Shown: piece after piece, positions 26,812-34,459 of the stretch
Position numbering within the stretch: the stretch's first letter is position 1
How the letters are laid out: every line of letters begins with the position of its first letter
Assembly: GCF_034008635.1 (NCBI RefSeq)
Contig: NZ_CP125378.1
Location: 152,501-216,500, forward strand
DNA from: Pseudomonas sp. P8_229
GTDB lineage: Bacteria > Pseudomonadota > Gammaproteobacteria > Pseudomonadales > Pseudomonadaceae
Length of the DNA stretch: 64,000 nt
Reading direction: 5' to 3'
Translations under genes and position numbers: made by a program
The notes under the pieces: generated by a model
Told to the model about the DNA's origin: nothing
The model's database searches: none
Seen by the model: the letters and a program-made list of their open reading frames with translations, nothing else

Positions 26812-27537
26812 ATGCAAACCCAACCCACGCTGGTCATGATCCCTTGCTTCGCAGGGGCACCATGGCACCTCGAACAAATGACCCACTTGCAGGGCCGCTC
26901 CATGCGCACCCTTCGCTTGCCCGACGACGTGCGCGACCTGGAAACACTGGCCAACTTCATCGTTGATCAGGTGAAGGATCTGCAGAGCTATGTGCTGGTC
27001 GGCGATTCCTACGGTGCGGTTGCCTCGATCGCGGTTGCAACACGCCAACCCAAAGGCCTCAAGGGACTGGTGCTGTCCGGCGGGTTTGCCAAAAGCCCGA
27101 TCACCTCGCCCCTGCTCAAGACCCTCGCCGCGCTGGCACCGTTCTTCCCCGGGCCGTTTTACCGCCAGACAACCCTGCGCGTCCACGCCGCGCAACTCGC
27201 TTCATCGTTCGACCAGGAAGGAGAAATCCCCTGGTCAACCGCCAAGAGCCGCGCCTTCTTCATCAAGGAAACGCCGCACAAAGCCTACGTCAATCGCGTG
27301 CGCTCGATCGAGACAGTCGACTACACGCCCCTGCTGAAGAAGATCGACGTGCCGACGCTGATCCTGACCCCCGAAGAGGACAAGCTGATCGGCAAAGCGG
27401 CTGCGGGGATCCTGCTGAAGGGCATCAAGGGTTCACAGGAATTCATCCTGCCGCGTACCGGCCACATGTTCAGGTTCTCGCATCCGGGAGCGTATTCGCT
27501 GGAGGTCAGGAAGTTTCTGGAACGGGTGGCGCTTTGA
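26812..27537 (+). CDS. Alpha/beta hydrolase
   Basis: The 241-residue cytoplasmic hydrolase has the nucleophile elbow GDSYGAVA (LVGDSYGAVASIAV), the acid in LTPEEDKLIG and the catalytic histidine in PRTGHMFRFSHPG. These fit the MhpC/esterase-type fold. A HGxx-type oxyanion loop is replaced by MIPCFAGAPWHLEQM. The substrate is unknown. GGAGTACC precedes the ATG. Confidence 0.83.
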   Translation: MQTQPTLVMIPCFAGAPWHLEQMTHLQGRSMRTLRLPDDVRDLETLANFIVDQVKDLQSYVLVGDSYGAVASIAVATRQPKGLKGLVLSGGFAKSPITSPLLKTLAALAPFFPGPFYRQTTLRVHAAQLASSFDQEGEIPWSTAKSRAFFIKETPHKAYVNRVRSIETVDYTPLLKKIDVPTLILTPEEDKLIGKAAAGILLKGIKGSQEFILPRTGHMFRFSHPGAYSLEVRKFLERVAL

Positions 27538-27800
27538 ACGAGTATCTGCGGGTGTTTACCTGTCTGTGCTCGTCTGCCGAGGAATCGTCAAACTTGAACG
27601 CTTGGGCCGCTCTCGCGATGTAAAAACCCGGACTTTTAACAGCTTGTCAATAGTACGGTTGAGCGACTGTGCGGGAGGTAGCGCGGTAGTAGGCTTTCAT
27701 GGCGTCACACGACGCGAGTGCCCGATCTGTTCAGATTATTGATAAAGGCAGGTCAGGCCTTTGTTTAAGCCGCATGTCAGATAACTGAAAGGATTCGAAC

Positions 27801-28070
27801 ATGAAAAAGTCCATTACTGCTCTGGCCGTATCCGCGACGCTCGCTTTCACCGCAACTGTCGCAAACGCCTCCGTGCATCCGACCCCCCTCAAGGCTCCCC
27901 AGCCCGTCAATCAGGTGACCGCCTCTATTGACACTACATTCGGAACCCATAAAACAGCGCGCACAATCCAGATGGCCAGCCTGGCCAGAAGTTGCTCCGA
28001 TGATCGATATTCCTGGTGGGAATACAGCGGTTGGGAAATCGTCGCTTGTCTCGGAAGCAGCCAGTGGTAA
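27801..28070 (+). CDS. Small secreted protein of unknown function
   Basis: The 89-residue product has a signal peptide, MKKSITALAVSATLAFTATVANA, cut before SVHP. A mature chain of about 66 residues follows, ending in an aromatic-rich segment with two cysteines (RSCSDDRYSWWEYSGW, then IVACLGSSQW) that could form one disulfide. AAAGGATT lies upstream. I do not recognise a family. The gene stands alone in a stretch with wide non-coding flanks (27538-27800, 28071-28264). It could be a small exported effector or toxin-like peptide, but nothing proves that. Confidence 0.65.
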   Translation: MKKSITALAVSATLAFTATVANASVHPTPLKAPQPVNQVTASIDTTFGTHKTARTIQMASLARSCSDDRYSWWEYSGWEIVACLGSSQW

Positions 28071-28084
28071 CTATTCAGGCGAGC

Positions 28085-28115
28085 CTGGTGCGTGACGTGT
28101 GTGGGCACGCACCAG
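28085..28115. other. Hairpin downstream of the small secreted protein
   Basis: A perfect 10-bp inverted repeat CTGGTGCGTG/CACGCACCAG (28085-28094 and 28106-28115) lies 15 nt after the stop codon, with an 11-base loop. There is no T-tract, so it may stabilise the transcript end or assist Rho-dependent termination. Confidence 0.4.
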
Positions 28116-28264
28116 AGCCTGTTGCTCGATGCATAAACGCTGTGACGCTTTGCGGGCGTACATGAAGTCAAAGCACGAAGCCCGGGTATCCGGCAGCGAG
28201 TAAACCAGAACCCGGGCCTTCGATGAGCCAGGAAACTACGAGGCGACGTCAAGGTGCGCCCGTG

Positions 28265-29479
28265 TCATCCCTTGGTCAGATCAACCAACGGCGTCTGCCG
28301 CACCTCAGTCTCGCGCCCAGCCTGAATCTCGCTCACCTGCTTCAAGGCCTTATCCACAGCGGCCTTATCCGCCAACAAGCTGTAGCTGATGCGGAACTGC
28401 TTGTGTTCCTTCGGCCCGATTGTGGGCACCAGGTTCAATGGCCGCTGATAACGGCGGTTGTAGGAAAAACTTGTCCCCGGCTCCAGCCCCGTGACATAAC
28501 CCTGGCCTTGGGTATCGGTGTTTTTCCACAGGGAAAACACCGGCAATGTCTGAGTATTGAAGCCGACCGAAACGCCCAGGCTGCCGGCCTTGTCATGCAA
28601 CACGGTCAACGTATCGCCCTTGGCATCGGCATACGGCACCACGTTGTAAACCGTTTCGTCATAGTCCTTGGTCGGTGCGCGATAGGTTTGCCATTCGGGC
28701 AGATCGCCCTTGGCCTTGTCGTTGAACGGCGACACCTGTTTCACCGGCGCGGCGAAACGAGCGCCCTGCTCCAGGAACGGGGTGCTGAAGTTACTGTGAT
28801 ACAGCGCCTGGTATTCCTTCGGATAGTCGCCGTTGTTGGTCAGGGTGTCGTTCAGGGCGAACACTACGCTGCCGGGTTCGGTGACCAGTTCAGTCGCGAC
28901 GGAGAAGTCGACCTTCTTGAACGCCTGCTCTTTCAGTTCGCCGCGCAGGGTGATGGCGTACGGTGGTAGTTCGTCGATGTGCAGGGTGACTTTGTTCGCA
29001 GGAATGTTGGCGGCCCGACCGTGCAGAGTCAGCAGTTCGCCGTTATCGACGCCGGGGTGCCCGACCCATTCATATCCGCAGCGGGTGACCAGCTCATTGA
29101 AACCTTCCAGCCAGCCCAGACCACCGCGGCCATTGAGTTCGATAAAGGACGGATTGACCACTTCCTTGACCGGCGAATCCCAGCCCATGCGCACATTGCC
29201 GACCGAGGCCTGCAAGACGTTCATTCCCCGTGTCGGCACTACCGAGAGTTTCATCGTGCCGTTATCGATGTCGACGATGCTGACGCCCTCCTGCCGACCG
29301 CCATGCAAGGTGCGCAGGGTAACGCTGAAGGGTTTCTCGGTTTTTACGCCGAGTTGCTGGCTGGTGATCTGCCAGTTCTGGGCGGCTTTGTCGGTATCGA
29401 GCAGAACGTAGTCCCAGGCCATGGCGTGGGAGGCAGCGGACAGTGCGCTGAGGGCAACAACGAGTTTGAGCGGGGTCAT
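28265..29479 (-). CDS. Exported aldose 1-epimerase-like protein (DUF4432)
   Basis: The 404-residue protein starts with a signal peptide (MTPLKLVVALSALSAASHAMA-WD). The rest is a galactose-mutarotase-like beta sandwich of the DUF4432 type: VVPTRGMNVLQASVGNVRMGWDSPVKEVVNPSF, then GFNELVTRCGYEWVGHPG, with LYHSNFSTPFLEQGARFAAP further on. Sugar epimerisation in the periplasm is a fair guess. ATG 29479 was selected; the open frame extends upstream without a signal peptide. Confidence 0.82.
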   Translation of the reverse strand: MTPLKLVVALSALSAASHAMAWDYVLLDTDKAAQNWQITSQQLGVKTEKPFSVTLRTLHGGRQEGVSIVDIDNGTMKLSVVPTRGMNVLQASVGNVRMGWDSPVKEVVNPSFIELNGRGGLGWLEGFNELVTRCGYEWVGHPGVDNGELLTLHGRAANIPANKVTLHIDELPPYAITLRGELKEQAFKKVDFSVATELVTEPGSVVFALNDTLTNNGDYPKEYQALYHSNFSTPFLEQGARFAAPVKQVSPFNDKAKGDLPEWQTYRAPTKDYDETVYNVVPYADAKGDTLTVLHDKAGSLGVSVGFNTQTLPVFSLWKNTDTQGQGYVTGLEPGTSFSYNRRYQRPLNLVPTIGPKEHKQFRISYSLLADKAAVDKALKQVSEIQAGRETEVRQTPLVDLTKG

Positions 29480-29613
29480 GGCAGCAGCCTTTCTTGGAGT
29501 TGTGCGCTTTTTATAAACGTGATGAAACGTTTCAGCAAGCTTAAAAAGTGACACAACACCAGTCAATACCAAGAAAGATCTGGGACAAACCGGAAAAACG
29601 AGTCGATGCCATT

Positions 29614-29718
29614 GCGGGCTGGCTCGAGCTCCCACATTAGATCGAAGGTGAACACCGGTTTTGTGCACATTCGAGATCAACTGCAGGAGCGAACCTGCTC
29701 GCGATGGCAATCTCGGTA
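29614..29718. repeat. Solitary degenerate REP pair
   Basis: GGCTGGCTCGAGCTCCCACA (about 29617-29637) and CAGGAGCGAACCTGCTCGCG (about 29684-29704) are two opposed, degenerate copies of the Pseudomonas REP sequence. They lie between the DUF4432 gene and the integrase remnant. Confidence 0.6.
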
Positions 29719-29736
29719 ACGACTCAGGGAAACCAA

Positions 29737-30072
29737 TCAACCCCATGCCGCAAATCCACCGCGAGTTTCTCCAGCGCTTTGGCTGTCACCGTCATTGGCG
29801 GATCCGGAGGCACGCTCAAGGCGCTGCATCACGACGGCCCGTGACGACACATGTTCTCCATGGGCGGTATCTCGCACTCGCAGCTGGGTTAAGGCACAGG
29901 CACGCAGTTTGCTGTCGATAGCCAAGTTGAAGAGTGCCAAATCCCGTGTTTTCTCCGCTAGCTGGAGTCTGACCCGAATGGCCCAGATATCTCTGACTTG
30001 AAGCGGTGCTTTCTGCCCGACAATTTTTCCCTTGTTCCAAGGCTGATGGCTGTGTGCGGCATTAGTGTTCAT
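29737..30072 (-). pseudogene. N-terminal fragment of a tyrosine recombinase/integrase
   Basis: The first ~80 of 111 residues (HSHQPWNKGKIVGQKAPL, VRDIWAIRVRLQLAEKTR, DLALFNLAIDSKLRACAL, then HGEHVSSRAVVMQ) match the start of a widespread pseudomonad phage-type integrase of about 200 residues. Thereafter the family sequence is lost and the frame ends after 30 unrelated residues. The catalytic Arg-His-Tyr region is absent, so this is an inactive remnant. Two interleaved 7-bp dyads lie directly upstream (30075-30112). Confidence 0.7.
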
Positions 30073-30074
30073 GG

Positions 30075-30112
30075 CTGATCCTCCACGTTGAGGGAGGATA
30101 AGGGTGGATCAG
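30075..30112. promoter_or_regulatory. Interleaved dyads upstream of the integrase remnant
   Basis: CTGATCC/GGATCAG (30075-30081, 30106-30112) encloses ATCCTCC/GGAGGAT (30078-30084, 30093-30099). The arms are perfect. The position, directly before the integrase start, suits a promoter operator or recombinase-binding site; function is inferred only. Confidence 0.35.
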
Positions 30113-30208
30113 TCACGGTGAGTGAGGCCCGCAATCCGACCCAAAGCAGTCCTTGATGTATGTTCGTTGTCGCCATATGTTACTGGCATTCAAGGAGGAT
30201 TCTGACTG

Positions 30209-30778
30209 ATGGCACGCGTGGGATTGATACTGACACCCGGTTTTGCGGACTGGGAATATGCTTTCATTGCTGGAACTGCGTCCCCGTATTACGGGATCGA
30301 CGTCAGGTTTTTCGCTTCTGCTACGGGGCAGTTCCGCTCGCAGGGTGGATTGGATGTAACTGTCGATAGCAGTTTGCAACAATGTCTGGACTGGAAACCG
30401 GACGTTGTCGTCGTCATTGGAGGAATGGTCTGGGAACGTGCAGAAGCACCGGATATTCGAGACTTTCTTCATGCTAGTCGTTCAAGTGGAGCAACAATTG
30501 CCGGTATATGTGGGGGAACGCTGGCACTTGCGAGGGCCGGGCTTCTCGACACGGTTCCTCATACCTCGAACAGCTCTGACTTCTTACAACAAAATGCCGT
30601 AGGTTATGAAGGGCGCACTCTTTATCGAAGCAGTCCAGTAGCGGTGGTTGCAGACCGCATCATAACCGCTCCAGGCACTGCACCCGTTAATTTCACCTGC
30701 GCAGTGTTCGAAGGAGCCGGGCTATCTTCAGAGATCATTTCTCAGTTCAGGTCAATGTTGGCAGCGGAACATCGGTGA
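30209..30778 (+). CDS. DJ-1/PfpI family glutamine amidotransferase-like protein
   Basis: The 189-residue protein has the PfpI fold: VGLILTPGFADWEYAFIAG at the start, the strand VVVVIGGMVWERAEAPDI, and the nucleophile elbow GICGGTLALARAGLLD. It resembles YdeA/type-1 GATase-like proteins. It is not closely related to the other DJ-1 member at 25 kb. AAGGAGGA precedes the ATG. It lies just beyond the integrase remnant on the opposite strand. Confidence 0.85.
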   Translation: MARVGLILTPGFADWEYAFIAGTASPYYGIDVRFFASATGQFRSQGGLDVTVDSSLQQCLDWKPDVVVVIGGMVWERAEAPDIRDFLHASRSSGATIAGICGGTLALARAGLLDTVPHTSNSSDFLQQNAVGYEGRTLYRSSPVAVVADRIITAPGTAPVNFTCAVFEGAGLSSEIISQFRSMLAAEHR

Positions 30779-30851
30779 CCGCCACGTCCTACAAAACAGC
30801 CGATCAGGTGATGTATTCGAGTCGCTACTTTTGACCGAAAGCAGGCGGGTA

Positions 30852-31262
30852 CTACCTTGTTTCAGCTGCGTCAGGAGGCCAGTCCTCATAGAAAGAGCCG
30901 CCTACAGGGATCGGGTGGCCATCCATATGGTACGCAGCCCATGCCAATAGGTGTGCCATGCGTTCTGCAGCAACTGGCGACAGTCCGCAAGACTCTCTGA
31001 CTTCGTCTAGCCGCACTCGGCAAACATCGAGGAGGCGTCGAACGCCTGAAAATCCACCGAGATAGAGATAGAACTCGTCGAGAACGATACCCACGCCTGA
31101 AACACCATAGGTGCCGGCGACACCTGGCGCCTCCTCATATATGGCCTTCACATTATGACCTTCCAAGGTCGCGACAGCGGTTAGTACCTCGCAAAAAGTA
31201 TCTTTCATGCTGTTGCTGACCCAGAGGTCATAGCTGTTGCCGATGATGATGGGCGCGCCCAT
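30852..31262 (-). CDS. Uncharacterised protein
   Basis: The 136-residue protein matches no family I recognise. It is soluble by appearance, without signal peptide or membrane segment. Notable stretches are PIIIGNSYDLWVSNSMKDTF, a Gly-rich GVAGTYGVSGVGIV and a C-terminal MAHLLAWAAYHMDGHPIPV. Coding character is supported by length, pseudomonad-like codon use and lack of an alternative frame. Its only neighbours are accessory genes. Confidence 0.55.
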   Translation of the reverse strand: MGAPIIIGNSYDLWVSNSMKDTFCEVLTAVATLEGHNVKAIYEEAPGVAGTYGVSGVGIVLDEFYLYLGGFSGVRRLLDVCRVRLDEVRESCGLSPVAAERMAHLLAWAAYHMDGHPIPVGGSFYEDWPPDAAETR

Positions 31263-31377
31263 GAGTCTTACCCTGATTTCGATAATGGAATGCTATGAAG
31301 AAGAGACGGATTCAGCCATGTAGCCAGTTTTGAATAGGCCGTCTCGGCTCCGATTATTACCGTTTTTGGCTGGAAAA

Positions 31378-31429
31378 GGCCATGCGTGGGCGGCCACTCT
31401 TGGCCGGAAGGAGTCAGCCACGCACGGCC
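31378..31429. repeat. Nested palindromic element upstream of the PchB-like gene
   Basis: Outer arms GGCCATGCGTGG (31378-31389) and CCACGCACGGCC (31418-31429) pair with one mismatch. Inside is CGGCC-actctt-GGCCG (31391-31406). The flanking text (GGCTGGAAAAGGCC, CCGCTTCTGGTCGG) resembles the small CGGCCAAAAGCGG repeats seen elsewhere in this region. Confidence 0.45.
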
Positions 31430-31491
31430 GCTTCTGGTCGGAACCGGACGGTGAAGTCCCAAGATTTTTTTAACAAACGGAGTCTCCCTAC

Positions 31492-31812
31492 ATGGAAGTC
31501 ATCAATAATTTGCAGCCCGAAGCGTGTGCAGGCATGGAGGAAATCCGGCGCGAGATCGATGCCCTTGATCAGGCTGTCATCCAGCTGTTGGGCAAGCGCT
31601 TTCACTACGTACTCGCGGCCTCGAAGTTCAAGACCTCGGCGACTTCAGTGCGTGCGCCAGAGCGGTTCAAGGCCATGCTGGTAACTCGACGCGAATGGGC
31701 AGAGGCGGAGGGCCTGAATCCGGATGCAATCGAGAAAATGTACAGCGACCTGGTGAATCACTTCATTGCAGAAGAGATGAAGCACTGGGCTGCTCATCAA
31801 GCTGACACTTGA
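31492..31812 (+). CDS. Chorismate mutase/isochorismate pyruvate lyase-type (PchB-like, AroQ fold) protein
   Basis: The 106-residue all-helical protein aligns without gaps to P. aeruginosa PchB, which converts isochorismate to salicylate and pyruvate. The active-site residues known there (R14, R31, K42) correspond to R19, R36 and K47 here (EEIRREIDALD, GKRFHYVLAASKFK). The conserved Q90 (IAEQIKYW) is replaced by E95 (IAEEMKHW). No salicylate or siderophore genes are near, so the role is unclear: salicylate synthesis, chorismate mutase or a changed activity. GGAG precedes the ATG. Confidence 0.75.
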   Translation: MEVINNLQPEACAGMEEIRREIDALDQAVIQLLGKRFHYVLAASKFKTSATSVRAPERFKAMLVTRREWAEAEGLNPDAIEKMYSDLVNHFIAEEMKHWAAHQADT

Positions 31813-31870
31813 TACCAGTGGCCGGGCTGTCTGCCGTGAGAAATCGATTTCGGCAGTCATGACAGGCAGC

Positions 31871-31888
31871 AATCGGCCAAAAGCGGAC
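31871..31888. repeat. Dispersed small repeat, copy 1
   Basis: The 18-mer AATCGGCCAAAAGCGGAC (31871-31888) recurs exactly at 33445-33462, and a diverged inverted copy lies at 34460-34484. These small repeats are sprinkled through the accessory section and mark its gene boundaries. Confidence 0.6.
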
Positions 31889-31905
31889 GTTCAACGGAGC
31901 GGGAA

Positions 31906-33156
31906 TCACCTACCGAAGTTCTTCTTGATGACTTTCGAATTGGACGTGTCTTTTTTCAGCATGAGCTTGATACACATCAAGTACATAGGGTCGCGGACAG
32001 TGTAAGCACCCGACTGCTCGTTTCTGGTCAGCAGAGGATTTGCACCAGCGGCCAAATCGGAAAGGATGTTACCTATCCCCATGTGTTTTACCGCCGTACT
32101 TGGGAACTCGATTCTGATACGTCTGTCGATGTCGTTGGCATCGAATTGGTGGCTCGAGATTCTTCCGATACAGTAGATCGCTTGGTTTCTGCGAGCCACC
32201 GTTGTGTCACGGCTGTTAAGGTGTCCTTCAATAGCGGTATAGCAAGCCCGAAGCCCGCTGAGCAACCACTCTTCGTCAGCTCTCTCTAAGAGTTTGGTGT
32301 CATATACCCAGCTGTTGTCCTCGATTTCATGGGCGAGCGCTTCACAGTATTCATGGACACGTTGTGCGATGCCTAACGTTACAGACCAGATATGGTCGGC
32401 AACTTCAATATATTGTGAGCCAGTCAGGTTAATGTCGAGCTGAGCAAAACCCTTTCGGATGACTTCTTGAACCTGCCCCGAATCGAGTCCTTCTACCTTC
32501 CGGATCTCGAAAATTCGGTTAGCGACCGAGTCAGAGTTCTTCGTCTCTCGAAAATACTGTAGGACCCCATTGGGTACCCCAACAATTAGGAAGTTGATGT
32601 TGCATTGAGAATAACGACTATCGTCTAGGAGGATGATCAGATCGGCCAGCTCGGACATCAGCTCAGGCGTGTCAAAGATGGACTCGAGGTTGTCGAGAAC
32701 AATTATCTTCTTCTGTGCTCTGCCAGCGGAACCACTATCTGCGAAAAGCCGAAACGCCCTGAGAAGCGGGTCCTCCTGCGCTACTGTATAGCTATCAGTA
32801 TGCTTCAGGCCACCCTTCATGACTGCCGCGTTCACTTCCGCGGCTTTCTCTTCGCTGTAGCCAAGCTTGGACGCAGTACCTGGCTCTGTGATCGCCCCGC
32901 AAATTTCCTCGGTAATGGATTTATTGCGAGAGGCGTTCGCACAGTTTGCCACCACATAAGGTAGGCCATTGTTGGAGAGTGCTACCTTAAAGAGCCAGGT
33001 CTTCCCGTTGCCGCTTTCACCGAATAACAATGTATGGCTGTGCCGGCCAAATGCCTTGGCTAGATCTTTTTCTAACCTAGGGCGTGCGACATACATTGCA
33101 GGATTCAGCTCCCTTGAGCGCGGCGTGAAAACCTCGTTGATCGCTTTCCTGCTCAT
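31906..33156 (-). CDS. AAA/STAND-type ATPase of unknown role
   Basis: The 416-residue protein has a Walker A at 46-53 (GESGNGKT), a Walker B in IIVLDN (151-156) and a sensor-like NFLIVGVPNGVLQYF. A helical C-terminal half includes IAQRVHEYCEALAHEIED, where a winged-helix-like region may lie. This is the Orc/Cdc6-AAA_16 style of ATPase found in mobile islands, phages and defence loci. Start 33156 (MSRKAINEVFTPRSRELN) is preferred; the 63 residues encoded upstream look non-coding. The substrate or partner is unknown. Confidence 0.75.
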   Translation of the reverse strand: MSRKAINEVFTPRSRELNPAMYVARPRLEKDLAKAFGRHSHTLLFGESGNGKTWLFKVALSNNGLPYVVANCANASRNKSITEEICGAITEPGTASKLGYSEEKAAEVNAAVMKGGLKHTDSYTVAQEDPLLRAFRLFADSGSAGRAQKKIIVLDNLESIFDTPELMSELADLIILLDDSRYSQCNINFLIVGVPNGVLQYFRETKNSDSVANRIFEIRKVEGLDSGQVQEVIRKGFAQLDINLTGSQYIEVADHIWSVTLGIAQRVHEYCEALAHEIEDNSWVYDTKLLERADEEWLLSGLRACYTAIEGHLNSRDTTVARRNQAIYCIGRISSHQFDANDIDRRIRIEFPSTAVKHMGIGNILSDLAAGANPLLTRNEQSGAYTVRDPMYLMCIKLMLKKDTSNSKVIKKNFGR

Positions 33157-33691
33157 GTTATTTCCGTTCTTGGCTCGGTAATGGCAATGCGATGGTACCT
33201 GTGTTTGAGCCGGATAGAAAACCACGGCAGTACACTGAAATGGATACTGGAAGGCGAAGATATGTCCGAATGATGTGTTGGTGGCCGTTCTGGCTCGATA
33301 GCTGTCAGCGGTGGCCACTGTTTTCGACCTGCCTCGACCGTTCATGGAGGGTTGCTACGTTCGAAACCATACCCTCGTTCGAAGGTACTTCTGCTGGTGT
33401 GATTGTAAGCTGCACCGCTGGAAGGCTGCGTTGGTCACGTCTGTAATCGGCCAAAAGCGGACAGTTATTCAGGTTAGCAATCCTTCCTTGAAGCTTGAAG
33501 GCATCTATGAAACTAGGGTTGATTCATATCGGTTGTTTCCTATCCTTCCACGCGCTACCCTCGCCAGATATCATAAAACTACCGAGTCAAGCTGAGGATC
33601 TTTTATAATAGACTAAAATCTGCATACTATGGACAATTCATAAAATCAAGTTGAAGAGTTTACAAATTTTTAGCAACCATGGAATAAATGT
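33157..33691. other. AT-rich gap with a small repeat and a probable promoter
   Basis: These 535 bases hold no convincing gene. They contain the exact second copy of the 18-mer AATCGGCCAAAAGCGGAC (33445-33462). Past about 33600 composition becomes strongly AT-rich; the 60 bases from 33661 contain 19 G+C. A consensus -10 hexamer TATAAT is at 33604-33609, suitable for the rightward two-gene operon, though no good -35 is visible. Confidence 0.5.
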
Positions 33692-33991
33692 ATGCACGTA
33701 ACTGTTAGTTGGGATATATCTGCTACAGGAACAAAATGGACAGAAATAAATAACGAAATGAAAGGTACTCTTCAAGGGTACTCATGGGTTCGACCTCTAA
33801 AATCACTGTATGTGGTGAAAGTTGACTCACCAGAAGAGCGCGGAGAGTTAAAAGATGCACTAATTAGTATCATTAAGAAGAATAAGGATAAGAAAATTCA
33901 TTTGCTCATAACTCCTCTTATGCAGGGGGGGAGCTACACCGGGTGGCTTCCCAAAAGTCTTTGGGAAAAACTCGACCAGAGGACTAAATAA
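33692..33991 (+). CDS. Small Cas2/SinR-like protein (putative) of a two-gene AT-rich operon
   Basis: The 99-residue protein reads MHVTVSWDISATGTKW at the start, then GYSWVRPLKSLYVVKVDS, KIHLLITPLMQGG and YTGWLPKSLWEKL. The strand-turn-helix order, the opening strand ending in an Asp (SWDI), and the mid-protein SLYVVKV strand recall the small ferredoxin-like fold shared by Cas2, VapD and SinR proteins. This is my fold inference and not a proven family. GGAA lies seven bases before the ATG. The stop overlaps the next ATG (TAATG), so both proteins are coupled. Base composition is markedly lower in GC than neighbours, a sign of transfer. Confidence 0.65.
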   Translation: MHVTVSWDISATGTKWTEINNEMKGTLQGYSWVRPLKSLYVVKVDSPEERGELKDALISIIKKNKDKKIHLLITPLMQGGSYTGWLPKSLWEKLDQRTK

Positions 33992-34407
33992 TGACCGCCT
34001 CTGATAATCAACTAGAAAACCCGCCGTTACATGATGAAGTAGAGCGCTTTGAAGGAACGCCATCTTCGGAAAACCCTACAGGAGATGCATTTAATGTCAC
34101 GGTGTCGATTCCGGACTCCATAAACATAAAAATGGTTGACGCATCCGCTCTATCTGACTACGAGGTCTGGGTTTTCATTTCGTCACTTTTATCTAGCGCG
34201 TTTGTCGGATTCCTGGTTGCCTATTTACAAGCGGTTGATGCTAACTCGGCGAGTAAAACATATGCAGGTTGGGTGGTAGTTGTTTTTGGCATCCTGTTTT
34301 TAGTATCGTTAAGTACAGGCTTCTCTAAGCGACTAACTCTAAACAAAAAAGGGAAAAATATACAACTTAGAACAACAAGTGCATCAATATCAAAAAAAGG
34401 CGCTTAA
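33991..34407 (+). CDS. Two-transmembrane-helix protein, second gene of the AT-rich operon
   Basis: The 138-residue protein has a hydrophilic acidic N-terminal half (about 1-60, including VTVSIPDSINIKMVDAS). Two adjacent membrane segments follow at roughly 66-84 (VWVFISSLLSSAFVGFLVAY) and 95-112 (WVVVVFGILFLVSLSTGF), then a short basic tail (KRLTLNKKGKNIQ). I recognise no family. Overlap with the Cas2/SinR-like gene by one base implies a shared function. Small two-TM proteins paired with a soluble partner are common as pore-forming effectors in bacterial immunity and toxin systems, but that is only an analogy. Confidence 0.65.
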   Translation: MTASDNQLENPPLHDEVERFEGTPSSENPTGDAFNVTVSIPDSINIKMVDASALSDYEVWVFISSLLSSAFVGFLVAYLQAVDANSASKTYAGWVVVVFGILFLVSLSTGFSKRLTLNKKGKNIQLRTTSASISKKGA

Positions 34408-34459
34408 TTTGACGCATATCTGTTGGTTCCCTCCAATTTATGCCTATCTGCTCTAAAAG

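Noticed and set aside
33311..33595. Short open frames between the AAA ATPase and the AT-rich operon as an extra gene
   Set aside because: No ribosome-binding site, unlike either neighbour in composition, and they cross the 18-mer repeat.
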